64,000 bases of DNA from Aurantimonas coralicida DSM 14790 (lineage in GTDB: Bacteria > Pseudomonadota > Alphaproteobacteria > Rhizobiales > Rhizobiaceae): positions 62,001-126,000 of the forward strand of contig NZ_ATXK01000002.1 in the NCBI RefSeq assembly GCF_000421645.1, written 5' to 3'. The translations under genes and the position numbers were made by a program. Positions 36,233 to 44,339 of the stretch are shown here, one piece after another. Position 1 is the stretch's first letter; every line of letters begins with the position of its first letter. The notes under the pieces were generated by a model that worked only from the letters and a program-made list of their open reading frames with translations, ran no database searches and was not told the origin of the DNA.

Positions 36233-37249
36233 ATGTCCACCACCGGACTGCCCTTCGACGACATTCGCGATCTGGTGCGCCGTATGCCCGGCCCCGACGT
36301 GGCTGCGGTGAACGCCAAGCGCGAGCGCGAGGCGCAATTGACCAAGCCGGCCGGCGCGCTCGGCCGCATGGAGGAGCTGTCGGAGTGGCTGGCCGCCTGG
36401 CAGGGGCGCCAGCCGGCGGTGCGGCGCCCGCTGGTCGCGGTCTTTGCCGGCAATCACGGCGTCACCCGGCAGGGCGTGTCGCCCTTCCCGCCCGAGGTGA
36501 CGGCCCAGATGGTGTCGAACTTCGCGGCCGGCGGCGCGGCGATCAACCAGATCTGCGCGGCCTACGATCTCGGCCTGAAGGTCTTCGACCTGGCGCTGGA
36601 AGTGCCGACGAAGGACATCACCGAAGAGGCGGCGATGGACGAGCGCACCTGCGCCGCCACCATGGCCTTCGGCATGGAGGTGCTGGCCGGCGAGCCCGAC
36701 CTCCTGTGCATCGGCGAGATGGGCATCGGCAACACCACCGTCGCGGCGGCGATCTTCACGGCGCTGTTCGGCGGCGAACCGCGCGATTGGGTCGGCCCCG
36801 GCGCGGGACAGGATTCGGCCGGGGTGGAAAAGAAGGCCGAGGTCGTGGCCCGGGCCCTGGCATGCCACGCGGGGCATCTGTCGGATCCGCTGGAGGTGCT
36901 GCGGCGCCTCGGCGGACGCGAGATCGCTGCGATGGCCGGTGCGATCCTCGCCGCGCGCATGCAGAAGGTGCCGGTGATCGTCGACGGTTTCGTCTCGACG
37001 GCGGCGGCGGCGGTGCTCCACGCCATGGACCCGCAGGCCCTCGATCATTGCCTGTTCGGCCATGTCTCGGCCGAGCCGGGACATATCCGGGCGCTGGAGA
37101 CCATGAACAAGGTGCCGCTGCTCGCCCTCGGCATGCGGCTCGGAGAGGGCACCGGGGCGGCGCTGGCCGCCGGCATCGTCAAGGCGGCGGCGGAATGCCA
37201 TTCCGGCATGGCGACCTTCGAGCAGGCGGCGGTCTCGAACCGGGTCTAG
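36233..37249 (+). CDS. cobT: Nicotinate-nucleotide-dimethylbenzimidazole phosphoribosyltransferase CobT (CobU)
   Basis: CobT (338 aa) activates the lower ligand base by making alpha-ribazole phosphate from nicotinate mononucleotide. Signature parts are KPAGALGRMEELSEWLAAWQ, VFAGNHGVTRQGVSPFP, GGAAINQI, the catalytic region CIGEMGIGNTTVAAAIF, and HVSAEPGHIRALETM. The start at 36233 is 108 bp from cobS, with room for back-to-back promoters. Its TAG shares CTAG (37246-37249) with the stop of the convergent GGDEF-EAL gene. Confidence 0.95.
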   Translation: MSTTGLPFDDIRDLVRRMPGPDVAAVNAKREREAQLTKPAGALGRMEELSEWLAAWQGRQPAVRRPLVAVFAGNHGVTRQGVSPFPPEVTAQMVSNFAAGGAAINQICAAYDLGLKVFDLALEVPTKDITEEAAMDERTCAATMAFGMEVLAGEPDLLCIGEMGIGNTTVAAAIFTALFGGEPRDWVGPGAGQDSAGVEKKAEVVARALACHAGHLSDPLEVLRRLGGREIAAMAGAILAARMQKVPVIVDGFVSTAAAAVLHAMDPQALDHCLFGHVSAEPGHIRALETMNKVPLLALGMRLGEGTGAALAAGIVKAAAECHSGMATFEQAAVSNRV

Positions 37250-39672
37250 GCGCGCGCCAGCTCGCCGGGGCCGATCCCGGCGACGGCCTGTTGTATGGCG
37301 TCGCTGGTTTGCATGAGAGCCCGGGCGGCCTCGGCCGTCATGGGGCGGCCGAGGAGATAGCCCTGGGCCGTTCCGCAGCCGAGGTCGAGCAGGCGGGCCA
37401 GCTGCTCCTCGCTTTCCACGCCTTCGCCGGTGGTGGCGATCGACAGGTCTTTCGCCATCATGGTGACGGCCCGCAGCACCGCCAGCGAACTGACATCGTC
37501 GGGCGCGGAATCGATGAAGCTGCGGTCGATCTTGATCCGGTCGAGATCGAATTCGCGCAGATGCGCCAGCGACGAATAGCCGGTGCCGAAATCGTCCATC
37601 GCGATGCGCACGCCGAGGCTGCGCAGGGCGGTCAGGGTCGCATTGATCCGGCGGCCGTCGTCGACCATGGCCGTCTCGGTCAGCTCCAGCTCCAGGCGCT
37701 GCGCCGTCAGGCCGTGCTCGGCCAGCGCCCTCGTCACCTGCCGCAGCATGTCGGTCTTGTGCAGCTGGACCGGGGAGACGTTGACGGACACGTAGAGTTC
37801 GCCGGGCCAGCGACTGGCCTCGCGGCAGGCTTCGTTCAGCACCCATTCGCCGATCTCGGTGATCAGCCCGGTCTCCTCGGCCAAGGGGATGAAGTCGACG
37901 GGCGAGATCAGGCCGAGGGTCGGATGGGTCCAGCGGATCAGCGCTTCGAAGCCGACGAGTTCGCGCGTCGGCAGGTTGAACAGCGGCTGATAATTCAGCG
38001 AGAACTGGCCCTCCTTCAGCGCCCGGACCATGTCCATTTCCAGGTCCCGGCGCTTGACCGCATCCTCCATCATGCCGCTTTCGTAGCGCTCGATGCGGTT
38101 GCGGCCGTTCTTCTTGGCCTTGTAGAGGGCAAGATCCGCCTGACGGACGACCAGGTCCGGGTCGTCCACGTCGTCGGCCGTGGCGAGGCCGACGCTGCAG
38201 CCGATGCTGATGCGGTGCTTGTCGGCCGTGAAGGGGCGCTCGAAGCCCTCGACCACGCGGCGCGCCAGCGTATCGCTGTGTTCGTCGTCGCCCGGCAGGA
38301 TCGCCAGCTCGTCGCCACCGAGGCGGAAGATCAGATCGTTCGGATCGCAGCAGGCCCGCAGCCGGTCCGCGACCTGGATGAGCAGCGCGTCGCCGACCGG
38401 ATGGCCGAGCGTGTCGTTGACCGCCTTGAAGCGATCGAGGTCGATCATCACGATGGTGGTCGGCTTGGCCGAATCGAAGCGCGCCTTCAGCTCGTCCTGG
38501 AAGCTGCGGCGGTTCGGCAGTCCGGTCAGCGCATCGTGATAGGCCATGTGCGTGATCGTGGCCTGGACCTGCCGGGCCTCTGTCATGTCGTCATAGGTCA
38601 GGATCGCGCCGCCGTCGGCCATCGGGCAGCAGGCCACCCCGATGACCCGGCCGTCGGCGAGGTGGTGTTCGACCCGGGTGATGGTGGAGCGGCGCATCCA
38701 GACGGTGTGGTTGTCGATCACTCGGTCGATCCGCGCGGCGTCCCAGCCCGCCTTGTGGCCGAAATTGTCGAGGAAGGACGACAGGGCCAGCCCTGAGCGC
38801 AATTCGTTCGGGCCGATGCCGAGCAGCTCGTAGGCGCGCTCGTTGTGCAACGTGATGATCCCGTCCGGCCCGACCATGACGAGGCCGTTCGACATGTTCT
38901 GGAGCGCCGCCGACAGGACGCGCAGATGCTCCGCCGCGTCAGCTGCCGCCGCCCGCGAGGAGGCGTCCAGCTTCTCGCCGTTCACGGCCAGGATGAAGGC
39001 GGTGATGAAGATCATCAGCGCAGCGAGCGCGACGAAGGCCGACAGCGTCACCGGTTCGACGATCCAGACCTCGGCGGCCGGGGCGGCGCTGAGGGTCAGG
39101 CCCGCAATCGCGATGAAATGCAGGAAGCAGACGCCCAGCACCATCAGCGTGGCGACGGCGAGGCGCTGCTTGCCACGGGGCGGCATCGACATCGCCGCGG
39201 CAAAGAACCCGGCGCCGGCGAAGAGCGAGATCAGCGTGACCAGTGGATCGTAGGCGGCGAGGCACCCCTGCAACGCGCTCATGCCGGTGAAGTGCATGGC
39301 ACCGACCCCGAGGCCGGCGATTGCGCCGAGCGCCATCCGGGCGGCCCGCGAATGCACGAGGACGGTCGCCGCCAGGGGCAGGCCGACGAACAGGATGCCG
39401 ACGAACACCGACACGATCGTGACCATGGGATCGTAGCCGAGAATGACGTCGGGCCGGAAGCCGAGCATCGCCACGAAATGGGTCGTCCAGACGCCGAGGC
39501 CGGCGACCGCGGCGCTCACCGCCATCCATTTGTAGCGCCGGCCGCCTTCGACCGAACTGGCGCGGTCGAGAATGGTCAGGACGATCGCGGCCATGATGGC
39601 GCAGACGACGAGTGCCGTCGCGACGAAACCAAGGGAATGGTCGACGAGAAAGTTCTGCCCAAATGCGGCCAA
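37246..39672 (-). CDS. MHYT-PAS-GGDEF-EAL protein (probable c-di-GMP phosphodiesterase)
   Basis: This 808-aa membrane protein starts at TTG 39672 (AGGTG upstream). Residues about 10-245 form a seven-helix MHYT sensor with MHYT-type motifs WTTHFVAM, VGAMHFTGM and LHFIAIAG, thought to bind copper and sense a diatomic gas. A PAS-like domain follows (ALQNMSNGLVMVGPDGIITLHNERA). The GGDEF domain reads GGDEL and its inhibitory RxxD site is replaced (DPND), so cyclase activity is doubtful. The EAL domain is intact (FEALIRW, VNVSPVQL, DDFGTGYSSL, ATTGEGVES), so c-di-GMP hydrolysis is the likely output. It converges on cobT through shared CTAG. Confidence 0.93.
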   Translation of the reverse strand: MAAFGQNFLVDHSLGFVATALVVCAIMAAIVLTILDRASSVEGGRRYKWMAVSAAVAGLGVWTTHFVAMLGFRPDVILGYDPMVTIVSVFVGILFVGLPLAATVLVHSRAARMALGAIAGLGVGAMHFTGMSALQGCLAAYDPLVTLISLFAGAGFFAAAMSMPPRGKQRLAVATLMVLGVCFLHFIAIAGLTLSAAPAAEVWIVEPVTLSAFVALAALMIFITAFILAVNGEKLDASSRAAAADAAEHLRVLSAALQNMSNGLVMVGPDGIITLHNERAYELLGIGPNELRSGLALSSFLDNFGHKAGWDAARIDRVIDNHTVWMRRSTITRVEHHLADGRVIGVACCPMADGGAILTYDDMTEARQVQATITHMAYHDALTGLPNRRSFQDELKARFDSAKPTTIVMIDLDRFKAVNDTLGHPVGDALLIQVADRLRACCDPNDLIFRLGGDELAILPGDDEHSDTLARRVVEGFERPFTADKHRISIGCSVGLATADDVDDPDLVVRQADLALYKAKKNGRNRIERYESGMMEDAVKRRDLEMDMVRALKEGQFSLNYQPLFNLPTRELVGFEALIRWTHPTLGLISPVDFIPLAEETGLITEIGEWVLNEACREASRWPGELYVSVNVSPVQLHKTDMLRQVTRALAEHGLTAQRLELELTETAMVDDGRRINATLTALRSLGVRIAMDDFGTGYSSLAHLREFDLDRIKIDRSFIDSAPDDVSSLAVLRAVTMMAKDLSIATTGEGVESEEQLARLLDLGCGTAQGYLLGRPMTAEAARALMQTSDAIQQAVAGIGPGELARA

Positions 39673-39936
39673 GGAAACACCTGTCGCCGATATCCGGCCG
39701 TTTGGATCGGCAAACCGATCACGACGCTGAAACTAAGACGGCCGGACTTTGCCCTCCCTTCCGTGAAGGAAATGTAAAATTGACAGTAATGACAGGTGGT
39801 CAGGCGCGATGGCCGTCGTGCCGGCCGGCGCCCGGAACTCTTCCCTGAACGTGTCGGCATCGGCGGTGCGACGCGCGGCCACTGCACAAAACTGCGGCGG
39901 CGGCTTGCAGCGGATGCGGCGCCCAGGTCGCCCCGG

Positions 39937-40350
39937 TCAGCGCACCACGAAGACGGATGCGGAGGTGTGCGTGGCCAGATGGCCCGCATGGGATGTGAAG
40001 AGATGGTCCGGCAGCCCCGGAACATGCGAGGCCATGACCACGAGATCCGCGCCGCATTCGTCGATCGCGTCCAGAAGGGTGCGGCCCAGCTCGACGCTCG
40101 GATCGTGGCGGACATAGGCCTTCGACGTCTGCTCGACGCCGTGGTCGCGGGCCTGGCCCGCCGCGAAGGCCTCCAGCTTGCCGGCATATTCCTCCGGCGT
40201 ATGGGCGACGCCGGACGGCGCGTTGGAGGTCACGCCGACATAGTGCACGGGGATATTGTAGAGGCTGGCGAGACCGGCGGCCGTCTTCAGCGCCTTGTCG
40301 AGCTTGTCGACATGGGTGAGGTCCACGGGGATCATGATCCTGGCATACAT
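39937..40350 (-). CDS. Universal stress protein (UspA family)
   Basis: This 137-aa single-domain UspA-like protein starts at ATG 40350 with GGAG upstream. It has the N-terminal strand MYARIMIPVDL, and the C-terminal ATP-type loop is loose (VVMASHVPGLPDHLFTSHAGHLATHTSASVFVVR): the usual GxxGxxxxxxxGS is only partly kept as SHAG...THTSASVFVVR. It may therefore not bind ATP tightly. The unit stands alone, with 264 bp before the GGDEF-EAL gene. Confidence 0.9.
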   Translation of the reverse strand: MYARIMIPVDLTHVDKLDKALKTAAGLASLYNIPVHYVGVTSNAPSGVAHTPEEYAGKLEAFAAGQARDHGVEQTSKAYVRHDPSVELGRTLLDAIDECGADLVVMASHVPGLPDHLFTSHAGHLATHTSASVFVVR

Positions 40351-40526
40351 GGCGGTCTCCTTCGCGTTCGGGCTCCGACCGATATGCGCATGGCGCGGCG
40401 GCCGAAGGATTGACGGCGATCAAGTGTCCGTCCGGGTGCTCGCGATGACCCGGACGTGCGTCCGCTGGTCCAAGGTCACATAAGACCCTCGGCCGTCGCG
40501 TCGAACCCTCGGGGACGATGGCTCTG

Positions 40527-41414
40527 TCAGCCGGCGGCGAAGGCGGCCCGCTCGGCGCTGACACAGTCGCGGATGAAGTCGGCGACGGCGGCGATCCGCC
40601 GGATGTCGCGGACGCTCTCGTGATAGACCAGCCAGTAGCTGCGATGGATCGTCTCCTCCGGCAGGATGCGCGTGAGCTGGGGGCGGTCGGCGGCCATGAA
40701 GCCGTGCAGGATGCCGATCCCGGCGCCGGCCGCCACGGCCTCGGTCTGGCCGATCGCGCTCGACACCTCGTAATGCGCCGGCCAGTGGGCGACGATGTCG
40801 GTGTGGTAGGCGAGCCGTGGGCTGTAGAGGAGGTCCTCCACCGCGCCGACGAGACGGTGCCGGCCGAGCTCGGCCAGCGAGGCCGGGGCGCCATGGGCAG
40901 CGATGTAGCCGCGTGAGGCATAGAGACCGAGCGCATAGTCGGTGAGCTTGCCGGCGACGAGCCGCCCGGCCTCGGGGCGGGCGACGGTGATCGCGATGTC
41001 GGCTTCGCGGCGCGAGATCGAGAAGGCGCGCGGCACCGGCACGAGCTGGACGGTGAGGTCGGGATGGCGTTCGGTCAGCCGCCAGAGGCGGGGGGCGAGG
41101 AACGCCGTGCCGAAACCGTCGGGCGTTCCCACCCGCACGGTGCCGGAAAGCGCCAGTTCGGTGGCGCCGATATCGGCACGCGCCGCCAGCATGACCGCTT
41201 CCATGCGCTCGGCCTGTTCGAGGAAGTCGCGGCCGGTGGGCGTCAGCTCGCAGCCATTCGGACGCCGGTCGAGAAGCCGGGCGCCGAGGGCCGTTTCGAG
41301 CGCCGTCAGCCGCCGGCCAACGGTCGCGTGATTGAGTTCCAGCCGCCGCGCGGCTGCCAGGATCTGGCCGGCCCGCGCCACCGCGAGAAACAGCCTGACA
41401 TCGTCCCAGTTCAC
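40527..41414 (-). CDS. LysR-family transcriptional regulator
   Basis: This 295-aa regulator starts at GTG 41414 (MNWDDVRLFLAVARAGQILA). Residues 1-60 are the LysR helix-turn-helix (AARRLELNHATVGRRLTALETALGARLL), and residues from about 90 are the periplasmic-binding-like effector domain. It is divergent from mmsA with 127 bp between, the usual LysR layout, and a dyad CGCA-N7-TGCG lies in that gap. It probably controls mmsA and/or itself; the inducer is unknown. Confidence 0.93.
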   Translation of the reverse strand: MNWDDVRLFLAVARAGQILAAARRLELNHATVGRRLTALETALGARLLDRRPNGCELTPTGRDFLEQAERMEAVMLAARADIGATELALSGTVRVGTPDGFGTAFLAPRLWRLTERHPDLTVQLVPVPRAFSISRREADIAITVARPEAGRLVAGKLTDYALGLYASRGYIAAHGAPASLAELGRHRLVGAVEDLLYSPRLAYHTDIVAHWPAHYEVSSAIGQTEAVAAGAGIGILHGFMAADRPQLTRILPEETIHRSYWLVYHESVRDIRRIAAVADFIRDCVSAERAAFAAG

Positions 41415-41453
41415 GTCCGTTCCTCTCCAATCCGCGCCCAGGACTTCAATCTA

Positions 41454-41468
41454 CGCACAACGGATGCG
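41454..41468. promoter_or_regulatory. Candidate LysR operator in the lysR/mmsA promoter
   Basis: CGCA at 41454-41457 and TGCG at 41465-41468 form an interrupted dyad with a 7-base centre, the geometry of T-N11-A LysR boxes. It lies 40 bp from the regulator start and 74 bp from mmsA. Confidence 0.45.
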
Positions 41469-41541
41469 CAAAGCGAAGGATTGGCTTTCACTGCCGCCTG
41501 CGCGAAGACTGAGGGCAATACCCGCAACAGGAGGAAACCGG

Positions 41542-43041
41542 ATGGAACAGATCGGACATTTCATCGGCGGCAAGCGCGTCGCCGGCACGAGCGGCCGCAC
41601 GGCCGACGTCTTCAATCCGGCTACCGGCGAGGTCCAGGCCCAGGTCGCGCTGGCAAGCGCCGACGAGCTGACCGCGGCGGTCGCGAATGCCAAGGCGGCG
41701 CAGCCGGCCTGGGCGGCGACCAACCCGCAGCGCCGCGCCCGCGTGATGATGAAGTTCGTCGAGCTTCTGAACCGCGACATGGACAAGCTGGCCGAGGTGC
41801 TGTCGCGCGAGCACGGCAAGACCATTCCCGACGCCAAGGGCGACGTGCAGCGCGGCCTGGAGGTCGCCGAGTTCTGCATCGGCGCGCCGCATCTCCTGAA
41901 GGGCGAGTTCAGCGAGGGTGCCGGCCCCGGCATCGACCTCTATTCGATCCGCCAGGCGCTGGGCGTCGTGGCCGGCATCACGCCGTTCAACTTCCCGGCG
42001 ATGATCCCGATGTGGAAGTTCGCCCCGGCGATCGCCGCCGGCAACGCCTTCATCCTGAAGCCGTCCGAGCGTGACCCGTCGGTGCCGATCATGCTGGCCG
42101 AGCTGATGATTGAGGCCGGCCTGCCGGAAGGCATCCTCAACGTTGTCAACGGCGACAAGGGCGCGGTGGACGCGATCCTCGACGATCCGGACATCCAGGC
42201 CATCGGCTTCGTCGGCTCGACGCCGATCGCCCAGTACATCTATTCGCGCGGTTGCGCGAACGGCAAGCGCGTCCAGTGTTTCGGCGGCGCCAAGAACCAC
42301 ATGATCATCATGCCGGACGCCGACATCGACAAGGCGGCCGACGCCCTGATCGGTGCCGGCTACGGCGCGGCCGGCGAGCGCTGCATGGCCGTGTCCGTGG
42401 CCGTTCCGGTCGGCAAGGAGACCGCCGACCGCCTGATGGAGAAGCTGATCCCGCGGGTCGAGGCGCTGAAGATCGCGCCCTATACGGCCGGCGACGACGT
42501 CGACATGGGACCGCTGGTCACCCGCGAGGCGCAGCAGCGCGTGCTGGGACTCATCGACCGGGGTGTCGAGGAGGGCGCCAAGCTTGCCGTCGACGGCCGC
42601 GGCTTCAAGATGCAGGGCTACGAGAACGGCTTCTTCGTCGGCGCCTGCCTGTTCGACGACGTCACCAAGGACATGGACATCTACAAGACCGAGATCTTCG
42701 GCCCGGTCCTGTCGGTGGTGCGCGCCAAGGACTATGAGGAAGCGATCGACCTGCCGATGAGCCACGAATACGGCAATGGCGTCTCGATCTACACCCGTGA
42801 CGGCGACGCCGCCCGCGACTTCGCCAGCCGCATCAATATCGGCATGGTTGGCGTCAACGTGCCGATCCCGGTGCCGCTGGCCTACTACACCTTCGGCGGC
42901 TGGAAGGCCTCGGGCTTCGGCGACCTCAACCAGCACGGCCCGGACGCCTTCCGCTTCTACACCCGCACCAAGACGGTCACGAGCCGCTGGCCGTCGGGCA
43001 TCAAGGACGGTGCCGAGTTCGCCATGCCGGTCATGCGGTAA
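41542..43041 (+). CDS. mmsA: Methylmalonate-semialdehyde dehydrogenase (CoA-acylating)
   Basis: MmsA (499 aa) converts methylmalonate semialdehyde (or malonate semialdehyde) plus CoA and NAD to propionyl-CoA (acetyl-CoA), in valine, myo-inositol or beta-alanine breakdown. ATG 41542 follows a perfect AGGAGG; the frame extends upstream without meaning. The subfamily marks are IGHFIGGKRVAGTSGR, GVVAGITPFNFPAMIPMWKFAPA and the catalytic Cys in YGAAGERCMAVSVAVPVG, which replaces the Glu-general-base type ALDH pattern. Only the LysR regulator is linked to it; no mmsB or iol genes are nearby. Confidence 0.95.
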   Translation: MEQIGHFIGGKRVAGTSGRTADVFNPATGEVQAQVALASADELTAAVANAKAAQPAWAATNPQRRARVMMKFVELLNRDMDKLAEVLSREHGKTIPDAKGDVQRGLEVAEFCIGAPHLLKGEFSEGAGPGIDLYSIRQALGVVAGITPFNFPAMIPMWKFAPAIAAGNAFILKPSERDPSVPIMLAELMIEAGLPEGILNVVNGDKGAVDAILDDPDIQAIGFVGSTPIAQYIYSRGCANGKRVQCFGGAKNHMIIMPDADIDKAADALIGAGYGAAGERCMAVSVAVPVGKETADRLMEKLIPRVEALKIAPYTAGDDVDMGPLVTREAQQRVLGLIDRGVEEGAKLAVDGRGFKMQGYENGFFVGACLFDDVTKDMDIYKTEIFGPVLSVVRAKDYEEAIDLPMSHEYGNGVSIYTRDGDAARDFASRINIGMVGVNVPIPVPLAYYTFGGWKASGFGDLNQHGPDAFRFYTRTKTVTSRWPSGIKDGAEFAMPVMR

Positions 43042-43067
43042 GGACCGATCCAGACGACAGAATGCAG

Positions 43068-43092
43068 AACGGGCGCCATCGGCGCCCGTTTT
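43068..43092 (+). terminator. Rho-independent terminator after mmsA
   Basis: AACGGGCGCC (43068-43077) pairs with GGCGCCCGTT (43081-43090) around a 3-base loop, and the T-run continues to 43092. It lies 26 bp after the mmsA stop and just before the opgC stop on the other strand. Confidence 0.85.
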
Positions 43093-43111
43093 CGCATGTC
43101 GGGAAAGACTG

Positions 43112-44323
43112 TCAGACCGGGCGGCGTGTCTTGAGGATCGGCGTCAGCGGCTCGTCCGGCGTGGCCATGGCGCCGCGTGCGCTCTCGGCGGCCGCCTCGC
43201 TGCTGCGCACCGTGACCTTCTGGGCAACGCGCCACCAGTCGAGATAGCGCGCGAGGCCGAAGAGGATCGCGAGACCGGCCAGCACCATGGGCGTGTCGAA
43301 CCAGATCGACGGTTCCGAACCATGCTTCAGCACCTGGCCGCACAGTGACAGAACGGTGCCGACGGCGAAGACCGGCAGCGAATGGCGCCCCAGCATGGTG
43401 AAGATGTTGTCGCGCGAGATGTTGGCGAAGGGCGAGGTCGCCGCGGCATTGGCGAAGAGGTAGCAGATCGCCATCACGTGCAGGAGCCGGGTCAGGCTGA
43501 CATAGGTCTTGTCGAAGCCGGTGATCAGCACCGGCAGCGGGCTCTGGCCCCAGATCCACCACAGGCCGAAGCGGATGGTCAGGAAGGCCAGCAGCGCATA
43601 GGCGAGCGCCAGCGCGTAGAGCCACGGCCGGTACGGCACGGCGACACCGGTCTCGCGGCGGTTCAGGCCGCAATAAAGGCCGAAGGCGAAGATCAGCTGC
43701 CAGGAGAACGGATTGAAGAACCAGCCGCCGGGCAGCGGGAAGGCCGGCACGTCAATCGCCCAGACATAGGCCACGATCCACATCAGGACGGCGCCGGCGA
43801 GCATCGCGCCGCGGCTGATCTGCGCCAGCGCCAGATGCAGCGGCAGCATCAGCAGGAGCACGCAATACATCGGCAGGATGTTCACATAGCCGAGCTGGTG
43901 GCCGAGGCCGGCAACGCCGATCATCGTCTCCATCGGCATGGTGATGAAGGAGCGCAGCCCGATCGTGCGCATCATGTCGCCATAGCCGAGCGCCAGCGCC
44001 GCCCAGGAGAAGATGCCGATGGCAGCCACGGTCAGGGTGATGTGGACGAGGTAGAGCACGCCCGCCCGGCGCCACGCCTTCAGCGTCGCCGCGACCCGTT
44101 CGCCCGCCAGGAACAGCGGGGCATAGGCATAGGCCGAGGCGAAGCCCGCCAGAAAGACGAACAGTTCGGCCGCGTCGGAGAAGCCGAAATTGCGGGAGGT
44201 GAAGTTCTCCCAGACATTGCCCGGGATGTGGTTGACGAAGATCATCGCGAGCGCGATGCCGCGCCAGAAGTCCACCCGGTAATCGCGGGGTGACTTCAAG
44301 GCAGTACGGGTGACAGCGGTCAT
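43112..44323 (-). CDS. opgC: OpgC family glucan succinyltransferase
   Basis: This 403-aa inner-membrane protein starts at ATG 44323 (MTAVTRTALKSPRDYRVDFWRG). It has about ten membrane helices and the OpgC/acyltransferase-3 pattern: RDYRVDFWRGIALAMIFVNHIPGN, FSDAAELFVFLAGFASAYAY, then LGRHSLPVFAVGTVLSL. OpgC adds succinyl groups to osmoregulated periplasmic glucans. It lies 16 bp after opgH and closes the operon opgG-opgI-opgH-opgC. It converges on mmsA. Confidence 0.93.
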   Translation of the reverse strand: MTAVTRTALKSPRDYRVDFWRGIALAMIFVNHIPGNVWENFTSRNFGFSDAAELFVFLAGFASAYAYAPLFLAGERVAATLKAWRRAGVLYLVHITLTVAAIGIFSWAALALGYGDMMRTIGLRSFITMPMETMIGVAGLGHQLGYVNILPMYCVLLLMLPLHLALAQISRGAMLAGAVLMWIVAYVWAIDVPAFPLPGGWFFNPFSWQLIFAFGLYCGLNRRETGVAVPYRPWLYALALAYALLAFLTIRFGLWWIWGQSPLPVLITGFDKTYVSLTRLLHVMAICYLFANAAATSPFANISRDNIFTMLGRHSLPVFAVGTVLSLCGQVLKHGSEPSIWFDTPMVLAGLAILFGLARYLDWWRVAQKVTVRSSEAAAESARGAMATPDEPLTPILKTRRPV

Positions 44324-44339
44324 CGTCTCGGGGGCAGCC

